Source: an uncultured Faecalibacterium sp. (lineage in GTDB: Bacteria; Bacillota; Clostridia; Oscillospirales; Ruminococcaceae). From it: a stretch of DNA of 25,073 bases. Of the stretch, positions 1-5,934 are shown piece after piece. The stretch spans positions 1-25,073 of the forward strand of contig CAKSWG010000027.1 of the NCBI GenBank assembly GCA_934511465.1, written 5' to 3'. The position numbers and the translations under genes were made by a program. The notes beneath the pieces were generated by a model. The model ran no database searches. It was not told where the DNA came from and worked only from the letters and a program-made list of their open reading frames with translations. How positions within the stretch are numbered: the first letter of the stretch is position 1; each line of letters opens with the position of its first letter.

Positions 1-68
1 GGCATTTCACGCAGTTTTGCTTCCAAAATCCGGTAAAGTGTGAGATAATCAAAGCGTAATAATGTATA

Positions 69-78
69 CCCCCCCCCC
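69..78. repeat. C10 homopolymer tract
   Basis: A run of ten C lies 33 bases upstream of the start codon at 112. Its surroundings (taatgtat-a-C10-gtaaaagt) closely match those of a second C10 tract at 5754-5763, which lies inside a minus-strand promoter. Here the minus strand reads a TATACA -10-like hexamer directly after the G run, but the -35 position (TCGCAC) is poor. The tract could mark a leftward promoter for a gene beyond the window edge, or lie in the 5' region of the gene at 112. Bases 1-68 hold no gene I can support. Confidence 0.85.
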
Positions 79-111
79 GTAAAAGTGCGAGGGGAAAAAG
101 GAGGTTGTACC

Positions 112-1650
112 ATGAAACTACGCAAACTTGCAAGACAGCTGGCCGCAGCGGCGGTGGCGGGGGCCATGACCCTGAGCCTGTGCATGCCCGCACTGGCCGA
201 AACGTGGAACATCAGCAATCAGCCGGGCTTCAAAGAGGTCTACTCCATCAACGTGACGGGCACCGCCGACGGGCGCACCGTGGAGCTGTTTGGCGTAGAT
301 GCAAGCAACGACGGCTCTTCGTCCGAGTACACGGAGACCGACGAGACTGTCCTCTCCGGCAGCGGTGCCACCTTCATCAGCCTGAGGGGGTACGGTGCGC
401 CGGTGGCCGTGACGCTGGAGGGGCTGGACACCAAGCCGGAGGTCTCTTCCACCAGCGACGTCTGCATCCGCATCGGCGGTGACGTGTCGGTGGAGCTGCG
501 CGGCGAAAACACCCTCACCATCCCGGATAGGCGCTGCATCGCCGCGGAGAAGGGCAGCCTTACCCTTGGCGGCACCGGCACGCTGAACATCCGCAGCGGC
601 CACGGCATCTCTGTGTGTGACATCTACGGCAGCGGCAGCGGCAGCTTTACCATGAACGGCGGCAGCGTGGACATGGCTGCTGCCGAAGGGTCCACGATGG
701 CCCTGCAAAGCGGCATCACGGCGGACACCATCACCCTGAACGACGGCAGCATCCATGTCTTGCTCGCGCCGACCACTCAGGGATATTACGTCGACTACCA
801 CGATGCGCTTTATGCGAGCAAAGACATCTTCATCCGCGGCGGCAGCGTGATAACAGAGACTGTTGAAAACACCGACCCCTTCATCACCACCTTCCGGCAC
901 CGCGCCCTTTACAGCCGCGATGGCGACATCGTTATTTCCGGCGGCAGTGTGCAGGCGAAGGGCGGCGAGCTCTACGCCGAGAGCGGCAGCATCCAGATCA
1001 GCGGCGGCGAAGTGAAAGCGGACGCGCTGTGCAGCAATAAGGGCCTGACCATTTCCGGCGGCAAAGTGACCACCAAGGGCATCGGTGGGCAGGAAACCAT
1101 CGTGCTGTCCGGCGACGCAAAGGTGACCTTTGATGGCTATCTGAGCGAAGGAGGGCTGAGCCGGTTCGACACCAGCGGCCTGACCACCGATGGCTACCTG
1201 CGCTACAAGCCGGACCTGTTTGATACCGATGCAGTGACCGACGAAGAGGGCTACATTGTTGTTCCCGGCACGCTGGAGCCACCGCAGCCCGACGGCGACG
1301 CGGGCAATGCTTCCGGTGACGCAGGCGGTGCCCTTGCCGCCGTGGCCATTGGTAGCGCGGCCCTGTGGGGCGGCTACGAGGTGGCCACCCGGGTCATTTT
1401 GCACAACCTGCTGCCCGAGGGCGCAGCCATCCCCAAGACGCAGGCTCAGCTGGCCCTGCTTTTGTGGAACACCGCAGGCCAGCCGGAACCGGCCAATGCC
1501 CCCGCCTTTGCGGATGTGGATGCCGCCACCGCCAAAGCGGCCCAGTGGTGCACCGAGCAGGGCTACCTGAGCGGCACCTTTAAGCCCGACAAGCGGGTGG
1601 CAAAGTATAACGTGATCCGCGCGTGGAACAAGGCATTCCCCAAGCACTAA
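112..1650 (+). CDS. secreted beta-solenoid (carbohydrate-binding-domain-like) protein with C-terminal SLH-like segment
   Basis: The 512-residue product starts with a Sec signal peptide (KLRK, then a hydrophobic run, then ALA-ETW near residue 30), so it should be exported. Residues about 85-390 are rich in short glycine/serine beta repeats such as SGGSV, SGGEV and SGGKV, typical of right-handed beta-helix or DUF4073-like carbohydrate-binding domains in gut Firmicutes. Around residues 400-430 is a Gly/Ala stretch, then about 75 residues resembling one S-layer homology repeat (FADVDAATAKAAQWCTEQGY, followed by GTFKPD). The ATG at 112 is chosen because AAAAGGAGG sits just upstream and the signal peptide begins there; an in-frame GTG at 85 lacks this. 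It is followed by its own terminator. A role in cell-surface attachment or glycan binding is inferred; no catalytic motif is visible. Confidence 0.8.
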   Translation: MKLRKLARQLAAAAVAGAMTLSLCMPALAETWNISNQPGFKEVYSINVTGTADGRTVELFGVDASNDGSSSEYTETDETVLSGSGATFISLRGYGAPVAVTLEGLDTKPEVSSTSDVCIRIGGDVSVELRGENTLTIPDRRCIAAEKGSLTLGGTGTLNIRSGHGISVCDIYGSGSGSFTMNGGSVDMAAAEGSTMALQSGITADTITLNDGSIHVLLAPTTQGYYVDYHDALYASKDIFIRGGSVITETVENTDPFITTFRHRALYSRDGDIVISGGSVQAKGGELYAESGSIQISGGEVKADALCSNKGLTISGGKVTTKGIGGQETIVLSGDAKVTFDGYLSEGGLSRFDTSGLTTDGYLRYKPDLFDTDAVTDEEGYIVVPGTLEPPQPDGDAGNASGDAGGALAAVAIGSAALWGGYEVATRVILHNLLPEGAAIPKTQAQLALLLWNTAGQPEPANAPAFADVDAATAKAAQWCTEQGYLSGTFKPDKRVAKYNVIRAWNKAFPKH

Positions 1651-1656
1651 AACACG

Positions 1657-1690
1657 AAGCCCCCGGTATTCGCAGTACCGGGGGCTTTTT
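1657..1690 (+). terminator. rho-independent terminator of the secreted protein gene
   Basis: A ten-pair stem (GCCCCCGGTA paired with TACCGGGGGC, 1659-1668 with 1676-1685) is followed by five T, seven bases after the stop codon. Confidence 0.92.
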
Positions 1691-1691
1691 G

Positions 1692-1720
1692 TTGTATTGG
1701 GTCAAAGCTTGTGTTATACT
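1692..1720 (+). promoter_or_regulatory. sigma-A promoter of small-peptide locus 0
   Basis: TTGTAT (1692-1697) and TATACT (1715-1720) are separated by 17 bases. It begins immediately after the preceding terminator, and transcription would start near 1727. Confidence 0.75.
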
Positions 1721-1772
1721 GGCACTGCGGCCCTTCTCCGATCCCCCAGTCGCGGAAAGGAGGTGGAAGTCC

Positions 1773-1877
1773 ATGAACACTATCATCACATTTTTTCAGT
1801 CTGTCGGAGCACAGGTAGTAGCCTATTATCTGTGCAAGTGGCTTGACAGCCTGATGTGCAAGGGCAGTAAGCACTAA
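1773..1877 (+). CDS. 34-residue hydrophobic peptide, candidate type I toxin (locus 0)
   Basis: The product begins MNTIITFF, has one hydrophobic segment (residues about 3-20) containing VVAYYLCKWLD, and ends in a basic tail (KGSKH). AAAGGAGGTG eight bases upstream is a very strong ribosome binding site. Upstream CCTTCTCCG (1733-1741) can pair with CGGAAAGG across that site, with one bulge. The gene sits between its own promoter (1692), a two-way terminator (1884) and an opposing promoter (1972-1999), the plan of type I toxin-antitoxin loci. Short YYxCKWLD peptides are recurrent unannotated genes in gut Clostridia as far as I recall. It is unlike the three paralogous peptides further right. Being a toxin is inferred from architecture; a non-toxic membrane peptide is the main alternative. 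Confidence 0.65.
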   Translation: MNTIITFFQSVGAQVVAYYLCKWLDSLMCKGSKH

Positions 1878-1965
1878 CAAAAAGACCCCATCTGGAGCGG
1901 CAACTCCGGATGGGGTTCTTTTTTGCGTGGAAATCCATGATGAACGGCATATCATCACATAGCCT
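1877..1965 (-). ncRNA. predicted antisense RNA of locus 0
   Basis: Transcription from the minus promoter at 1972-1999 would start near 1965 and run into the shared terminator, giving an RNA of about 85-90 nt that overlaps the 3' end of the peptide mRNA. No reading frame of note is present. Ends are estimates from promoter and terminator positions. The role as antitoxin is inferred from the RatA, SR4 and RNA II precedents. Confidence 0.6.
1885..1922. terminator. bidirectional terminator of locus 0
   Basis: A 13-pair stem (1885-1897 with 1904-1916, one T-G pair) has a T-rich tail on the plus strand, and on the minus strand a T5 run from the complement of 1879-1883. It can stop both the peptide mRNA and the opposing RNA. 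Confidence 0.9.
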
Positions 1966-1971
1966 ACCTCT

Positions 1972-1999
1972 AGTATATGCAATCCCGCGCAAAAGTCAA
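1972..1999 (-). promoter_or_regulatory. antisense promoter of locus 0
   Basis: Reading the minus strand, TTGACT (1994-1999) and TATACT (1972-1977) are 16 bases apart, with TG one base upstream of the -10. It points into the terminator of the small-peptide gene. Confidence 0.8.
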
Positions 2000-2042
2000 G
2001 CGGGCAGATAAAAATTAACAATTTGCCGTTGGAATGGCCCGC

Positions 2043-2082
2043 AAAAACCCCCGCTGACAGAGGGAAAAGTGTCAACGGGGGT
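2043..2082 (-). terminator. probable terminator of the EF-G-like gene
   Basis: The stem pairs 2047-2053 with 2076-2082 and 2055-2059 with 2070-2074. On the minus strand it is followed by five T. It lies about 145 bases beyond the EF-G-like stop codon, after repeat array A. Confidence 0.75.
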
Positions 2083-2087
2083 CGGGG

Positions 2088-2175
2088 TGATGTCTAAAAT
2101 GATGTGCTTGCGCAATGATGTTGTTCCTGTGGAACAAATGATGTGCCTGCGCAAGGATGTGCCGCTGCGCGGCAA
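2088..2175 (+). repeat. ATGATGT-linked palindrome array A
   Basis: ATGATGT-type linkers (2088, 2099, 2115, 2138, 2154; spacings 16, 23, 16 among the last four) separate short palindromes such as TTGCGCAA, GTTCC-tgt-GGAAC and GCCGC-tgc-GCGGC. The same design occurs at 7905-7992 and, on the other strand, at 8173-8252. Here the array lies in the 3' region of the EF-G-like gene but with its linkers on the opposite strand. Confidence 0.85.
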
Positions 2176-2225
2176 TGGCGGAGGGGGCTGCCGCCGGTCA
2201 GGCGGCTGGGGGAGTTGGTGCGCGC

Positions 2226-4310
2226 TCAGTCGTCGGCGGCTTCGTCCAGATTGCCCAGCTTCTTGGCCTGCTCCACCACGGCGGGCACCAGCATTTCGGG
2301 CAGGGTCTCGTAGCGGGCAAATTCGGTGGTGAACCAGCCGCGGCCCTGCGTGGTCTGCCGGATAAAGGTGGTAAAGTTGGCCAGCTCTGCCAGCGGCACT
2401 TCGGCAATGATGGTCTGCAAGCCGTCCTCGTCCGGCTCCATGCCCAGCACGCGGCCCCGGCGCTTGGTCACATCGCCCATGATGTCGCCGGTGTTGTCGC
2501 CCGGCACATGGGCCTTGAGGGTGTGGATGGGCTCCAGAATGACCGGCCCGGCCTCGGGCATGGCGGCCTTGTAGGCCAGCTTTGCGGCCATGATAAAGGC
2601 CATTTCAGAGCTGTCCACCGGGTGGTAGCTGCCGTCCAGCAGGGTGGCCTTCAGGCCCACCACGGGGTAGCCTGCCAGCACGCCCTTTTCGGCGGCAAGG
2701 CGCACGCCCTTTTCCACGGCAGGGAAGAAGTTCTTGGGCACGCTGCCGCCGAACACCTTCTCCTCAAACACCACCTGCTCGCTGTCGCAGGGCTCGAAGT
2801 TGATGATAACGTCACCGAACTGGCCGTGGCCGCCGGTCTGCTTCTTGTGGCGGCCCTGCTTCTGGCAGGCCTTGCGGATGGACTCGCGGTAGGCGATGCG
2901 GGGTGCTTCCAGACCGATCTCCACGCCGAACTTGTTCTTCAGCTTGGCCTTTACCACGTCCAGATGCTGCTCGCCCAGACCGCCGATGACCTGCTGATGG
3001 GTCTCGGCGTTGTTCTGGTAGCTCAGGGTGGGGTCCTCTTCCATCAGGCGGGCCAGTGCGCTGGAGATCTTGCCCTCGTCGCCCTTCTTGGCCACGGTGA
3101 CGGCCATGAACAGGCTGGGCTGCGGGAACACGGGGGCCGGCAGCTTCACCACACGGTCGGCGTCGCACAGGGTGTCGCCGGTCTTGGCGCTTACCAGCTT
3201 TGCCACGGCGCCGATATCACCGGCAATGATGCCGTCCGAGTCCACCTGCTTCTTGCCGATGACGGTGAGGGGCTTGGTGATCTTTTCCACGTCACCGGTG
3301 CGGGCATTGGTCAGCGGTTCACCGGCGGTCACCTTGCCGCTGACCACCCGCAGGTAGCTCAGCTTGCCCACAAAGGGGTCGGCCACGGTCTTGAAGACGT
3401 AGGCTGCGGTGGGCTCGTCCACGGTGCAGTGCAGCTCCACCGGCTCGCCGTCGGCATCCTCGGCCAGCGTGCTGGCTTCGTGCTCCGGGCTGGGCAGCAG
3501 CTTGTGCATGTTGAACAGCAGCATATCCAGCGCCTGCTGGTTCACGGCGCTGCCGCAGAACACGGGGGTGATCAGGCCGTCCTTGACGCCCTTGCGCATG
3601 CCTTCCACGATCTCCTCGGTGGTAAAGGCCTCGCCGCCGAAGAACTTTTCCATCAGCTCATCGTCCGTTTCGGCGATGGCTTCGCTCATGGCCTCGATCA
3701 GGCCCTGGAAACGGTGGCCGATGTCCGGCAGGTCCACCTGGATCTGCTTGCCGCCCTCGTACTTGAAGGCCTTCTGGCTGAACAGGTTGATGTACACGGG
3801 GGTGCCGTCGTCCAGTTTGGCGGGCACCACGCAGGGGCAGACGGTGGAGCCGAACTTGATCTTCATATCCTCAAGGATCTTGAAGTAGTTGGCGTTCTCC
3901 AGATCGCACTTGGAGACAAACACCATGGTAGCCTTGTTATTCTTGCGGGCCAGCTGGAAGGCCTTCTCGGCGCCCACGGTGACGCCGCTGCGGCCGGACA
4001 CCACCACCAGCACGCTCTCGGCGGCGCGGATGCCCTCATACTCGCCGGCCTCGAAGTCGAACAGACCCGGCGCATCGATCAGGTTGTACTTGATGCCCTC
4101 GTACTCCACGGGCACTACGGATGCCGACAGGCTGGCTTTGCGCTTTGCTTCCTCGGGGTCAAAGTCCGAAACCGTGGTGCCGTCCTCTACACGGCCCATA
4201 CGCTCGGCAGCGCCCGAAAAATAGACCAGCGCTTCGGTGAGCGTGGTCTTGCCGCTGCCGGCATGACCGGCAATGAGGATATTGCGGATGTTGTTGCTTG
4301 CGTATTTCAT
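2226..4310 (-). CDS. EF-G-like translational GTPase (elongation factor G paralogue)
   Basis: The 694-residue protein has the length and domain order of elongation factor G: a GTP-binding domain (P-loop GHAGSGKTT at 15-23), a domain II beta barrel near 290-400, and EF-G domains III-V to the end. It belongs to the EF-G-like paralogue group rather than the main FusA. Switch II reads DAPGLFDF (79-86) where true EF-G has DTPGHVDF, so the catalytic His is Leu. The G4 motif is SKCD (133-136) instead of NKxD. The start is the ATG at 4310 (product begins MKYASNN), with GAGGG upstream. It is monocistronic, with no ribosomal protein genes nearby, which also argues against the housekeeping fusA. A ribosome-associated or regulatory role is likely; the exact function of this group is unclear to me. 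Confidence 0.9.
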   Translation of the reverse strand: MKYASNNIRNILIAGHAGSGKTTLTEALVYFSGAAERMGRVEDGTTVSDFDPEEAKRKASLSASVVPVEYEGIKYNLIDAPGLFDFEAGEYEGIRAAESVLVVVSGRSGVTVGAEKAFQLARKNNKATMVFVSKCDLENANYFKILEDMKIKFGSTVCPCVVPAKLDDGTPVYINLFSQKAFKYEGGKQIQVDLPDIGHRFQGLIEAMSEAIAETDDELMEKFFGGEAFTTEEIVEGMRKGVKDGLITPVFCGSAVNQQALDMLLFNMHKLLPSPEHEASTLAEDADGEPVELHCTVDEPTAAYVFKTVADPFVGKLSYLRVVSGKVTAGEPLTNARTGDVEKITKPLTVIGKKQVDSDGIIAGDIGAVAKLVSAKTGDTLCDADRVVKLPAPVFPQPSLFMAVTVAKKGDEGKISSALARLMEEDPTLSYQNNAETHQQVIGGLGEQHLDVVKAKLKNKFGVEIGLEAPRIAYRESIRKACQKQGRHKKQTGGHGQFGDVIINFEPCDSEQVVFEEKVFGGSVPKNFFPAVEKGVRLAAEKGVLAGYPVVGLKATLLDGSYHPVDSSEMAFIMAAKLAYKAAMPEAGPVILEPIHTLKAHVPGDNTGDIMGDVTKRRGRVLGMEPDEDGLQTIIAEVPLAELANFTTFIRQTTQGRGWFTTEFARYETLPEMLVPAVVEQAKKLGNLDEAADD

Positions 4311-4375
4311 ATCGGTTTTTCCCTCATTTCCGCCGCACGGAGCATCTCTCCGCTTTTGTGGCATATTTTACAAAT

Positions 4376-4404
4376 ATAATACCACGGCGAAAACGATTTT
4401 TAAA
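4376..4404 (-). promoter_or_regulatory. candidate promoter of the EF-G-like gene
   Basis: On the minus strand an extended -10 (TGG-TATTAT, hexamer 4376-4381) lies 66 bases upstream of the start codon. The -35 at 17 bases (TTTAAA) is weak, so the call rests mostly on the extended -10 in AT-rich DNA. Confidence 0.5.
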
Positions 4405-4484
4405 TATTTCGTTTGAAAATTCTGCCGAATCAGCCGCCAAACTTCGGGGCAATGTTTTGTGCAGGTTGACAGGGGGGAGGGAAA

Positions 4485-4522
4485 CGGGGCGGGCCGCAGA
4501 AAAAGGCAAAACAAAAGCCCCG
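4485..4522. repeat. 38-bp direct repeat, left copy
   Basis: Bases 4485-4522 are identical to 4959-4996, start to start 474 bases apart. The pair brackets small-peptide cassette 1. Each copy ends at the foot of a hairpin, so on the minus strand each forms the T-rich tail of a terminator. Confidence 0.93.
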
Positions 4523-4548
4523 GCTGCACATCGCATCGTGCAGCCGGG
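4505..4548 (-). terminator. minus-strand terminator-like hairpin left of cassette 1
   Basis: A perfect 11-pair stem (4519-4529 with 4538-4548, loop atcgcatc) is followed on the minus strand by GCTTTTGTTTTGCC. It could stop antisense read-through from cassette 1 before it reaches the EF-G-like gene. Its tail is the direct repeat shared with 4959-4996 while its stem is different. Confidence 0.75.
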
Positions 4549-4560
4549 ACAGTGTGATTC

Positions 4561-4589
4561 TTGCATTCCACCGAAAAATATGATATCCT
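4561..4589 (+). promoter_or_regulatory. promoter of small-peptide cassette 1
   Basis: TTGCAT (4561-4566) and TATCCT (4584-4589) are 17 bases apart. Transcription would start near 4596. Confidence 0.7.
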
Positions 4590-4595
4590 GATTAT

Positions 4596-4726
4596 GCCGC
4601 CGCAAGGCGGTGCTAAGGTGCTGTCTGCATTGCAGGTGGTCATGCTCCCTCTGGAAAAGCTCCGGGGGCTGTAAAAACTTGTTGTTTTGTTCCTCCTGGA
4701 CGCAAACGCGGAAGGGGGGATGCATC
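4596..4726 (+). other. structured leader of cassette 1
   Basis: About 130 bases of untranslated mRNA begin with a CCGCC-gcaa-GGCGG hairpin at the predicted 5' end. Bases 4615-4654 (aaggtgctgtctgca...ccctctgg) match, in inverted orientation, 4886-4918, the 5' end of the opposing RNA. A pyrimidine stretch, TTCCTCC (near 4690), can pair with the GGAAGGGGGG ribosome binding site, a typical way of silencing type I toxin mRNAs. Confidence 0.65.
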
Positions 4727-4837
4727 ATGGCGTTGAATGATGTTTTGCAGCTGCTTGTCGTCATTGGCGGCACGGTTGGGATTACATTTAAAATCTCATG
4801 GGCAATCTTTCAAGAGATCCATAACAATAAGAAATGA
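4727..4837 (+). CDS. 36-residue hydrophobic peptide, candidate type I toxin (cassette 1)
   Basis: The peptide begins MALNDVLQLLVV, has a single membrane segment to about residue 28, and ends FQEIHNNKK. It is clearly paralogous to the peptide at 6583-6693 (shared GG, TF.ISW.IF and EIHNNKK) and more distantly to that at 9132-9257. GGAAGGGGGG precedes the ATG; an ATG at 4720 is out of frame with this product. The general look (short, N-terminal acidic residue, hydrophobic core, lysine tail) fits the TxpA/BsrG/holin-like toxin group. The overlapping bidirectional terminator and facing promoter support a type I system. Toxicity itself cannot be seen from sequence. Confidence 0.7.
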   Translation: MALNDVLQLLVVIGGTVGITFKISWAIFQEIHNNKK

Positions 4838-4922
4838 CCGCCCACAGTCTTCCAAACACTGAGCGGTCATTTTCTTATTGACTAGCCAGAGGAAGCTGAC
4901 CATTGCAGTCAGCACCTTTTCT
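4826..4922 (-). ncRNA. predicted antisense RNA of cassette 1
   Basis: An RNA of about 95 nt is expected from the promoter at 4929-4957 to the shared terminator, covering the terminator and stop codon of the peptide gene. Its first bases (aaaaggtgctgactgcaatg) resemble the leader of the toxin mRNA itself. Ends are estimates. Confidence 0.62.
4832..4878. terminator. bidirectional terminator of cassette 1
   Basis: AAATGACCGC (4832-4841) pairs with GCGGTCATTT (4863-4872). T-rich tails lie on both strands. The stop codon of the peptide is inside the left arm. Confidence 0.85.
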
Positions 4923-4928
4923 GTTTGT

Positions 4929-4957
4929 AGTATAGTTGATTTTTTGGGCTTTGTCAA
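4929..4957 (-). promoter_or_regulatory. antisense promoter of cassette 1
   Basis: On the minus strand, TTGACA (4952-4957) and TATACT (4929-4934) are exactly 17 bases apart, a near-consensus promoter and stronger than the facing toxin promoter. Confidence 0.88.
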
Positions 4958-4958
4958 G

Positions 4959-4996
4959 CGGGGCGGGCCGCAGAAAAAGGCAAAACAAAAGCCCCG
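4959..4996. repeat. 38-bp direct repeat, right copy
   Basis: Identical to 4485-4522. It begins one base beyond the -35 hexamer of the cassette 1 antisense promoter and runs into the terminator stem of the lipoprotein gene. Confidence 0.93.
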
Positions 4997-5017
4997 CCGG
5001 GCAAAGGCACGGCGGGG
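4979..5017 (-). terminator. terminator of the lipoprotein gene
   Basis: CCCCGCCG (4992-4999) pairs with CGGCGGGG (5010-5017). On the minus strand the stem is followed by CTTTTGTTTTGCC, 25 bases after the stop codon at 5042. Confidence 0.88.
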
Positions 5018-5041
5018 TAAAGTTTTTATTAGAGCAGGGAA

Positions 5042-5662
5042 TTACTTGGTGGTAGTGGTGCCCTCAGCAGGAGTGGGAGCATCGGCGCGGTAAACTGCGT
5101 TGACAGTATCACCCTTTTCAACAACAACGACCAGCACATCGGTGCCCTGAACGTTAGTGATGGTAATGCCAACATCCTTCTTAGCGTTGGCCAAGCTCTG
5201 CTTCAGGTGCTGGTAGTCCTCAGAGGTGCCCTTGAAGTTGCCCTGTGCAATAAACTCCTTGGCCAGCAGACGCATCATTTGAGTCTGGCTGACATGAGTA
5301 TTCGTCAGCTTGTGCAGGTACGGATACTTGCCGGTCAAAGGGGACTTCTTATCAATGCCGTTCGTCCAGATGTACAGGTCATACTTGGCATCTTCCGACG
5401 CGGTTGCAGAAGCAAAGGAGAACTCTTTCATTTCCTGCAACTGCTTGACAGCCTCATCCGCAGAATCCTCAGCTGCGACAACGTTGACCAGAGCATTCAG
5501 GGCCTTAGTAGACTCCTCAGAATAGGTATTGGTCTTACCAGCAGCAGCCACAGCCTGACTGGTCTTGCTGCCGCCGGCTGCCGGAGCACCCCAGCAGGCG
5601 GTCATGGTCAGTGCCATTGCGCCCAGCAGCACAGCGGCAAGTGCTTTCTTGAAAAGCTTCAT
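5042..5662 (-). CDS. predicted lipoprotein of unknown function
   Basis: The 206-residue product has a type II signal peptide (MKLFKKA, hydrophobic core, lipobox-like LTMTAC with Cys near residue 23), so it should be lipid-anchored outside the membrane. The mature part is about 180 residues, mostly polar and probably helical in the middle (STKALNALVNVVAAEDSADE), with a C-terminal beta-rich region (VGITITNV, TDVLVVVVEKG) and a threonine-rich end. I recognise no family. AGGAGGAA lies upstream of the ATG at 5662. It is monocistronic, with its own terminator. Its promoter (5748-5775) has a G10 run as most of its spacer, which suggests that expression may switch by slippage. Confidence 0.8.
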   Translation of the reverse strand: MKLFKKALAAVLLGAMALTMTACWGAPAAGGSKTSQAVAAAGKTNTYSEESTKALNALVNVVAAEDSADEAVKQLQEMKEFSFASATASEDAKYDLYIWTNGIDKKSPLTGKYPYLHKLTNTHVSQTQMMRLLAKEFIAQGNFKGTSEDYQHLKQSLANAKKDVGITITNVQGTDVLVVVVEKGDTVNAVYRADAPTPAEGTTTTK

Positions 5663-5747
5663 GGTAAATTCCTCCTAGAATTTCTTTCCAAAGCGTTTCG
5701 GACGTCCGCGCCGAAAACCCCTTTTCCGGTACAAACTGTACAGCTTA

Positions 5748-5775
5748 ATGTTACCCCCCCCCCGAAAAAAGTCAA
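5748..5775 (-). promoter_or_regulatory. lipoprotein promoter with G10 spacer (candidate phase-variable promoter)
   Basis: On the minus strand TTGACT (5770-5775) and TAACAT (5748-5753) flank a 16-base spacer made of T5, C and ten G (C10 at 5754-5763 on the plus strand). Gain of one base would give the optimal 17. Poly-G/C tracts in this position switch porA and opc in Neisseria by altering spacer length. Confidence 0.65.
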
Positions 5776-5865
5776 GGCATAAAGTGCACAAAGTTTTTGC
5801 CGGAAAATTGGGGACGTTTGGCAAGGAATCTTTGCCGCAGCGGTGCGCTTTTGTGCACAGTGCAA

Positions 5866-5894
5866 TTGTAATCGGGCCAAAGGTATGGTACAAT
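5866..5894 (+). promoter_or_regulatory. promoter of the dCMP deaminase gene
   Basis: TTGTAA (5866-5871) and TACAAT (5889-5894) are 17 bases apart, with TGG before the -10. It overlaps an in-frame ATG at 5893, which therefore cannot be the start. Confidence 0.8.
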
Positions 5895-5934
5895 GCCTTC
5901 AGAACACAAACGCGGCAAAGGAGAGATACAGCGG

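Noticed and set aside
3..113. Minus-strand frame from an ATG at 113 through the G10 tract, giving plausible helical residues (YLTLYRILEAKLREM)
   Set aside because: No ribosome site, AT-rich codons unlike neighbouring genes, overlap with the start of the secreted protein gene, and it runs off the window. A plus-strand frame 1-36 ending in TAA is equally unsupported.
2069..2332. Frame through repeat array A encoding MMCLRNDVVP-type repeats
   Set aside because: The repeated peptide is just the translation of ATGATGT-linked palindromes; no ribosome site and no downstream domain.
2157..4379. Plus-strand open frame of about 740 codons opposite the EF-G-like gene
   Set aside because: It is the antisense shadow of a clear EF-G-like protein in GC-rich DNA; the translation is rich in His, Gly, Ala and Leu, with no family signature.
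4485..4996. Insertion sequence at cassette 1
   Set aside because: Direct repeats are present but no transposase gene lies between them, and 38 bp is too long for an ordinary target duplication; kept only as a finding about duplication.
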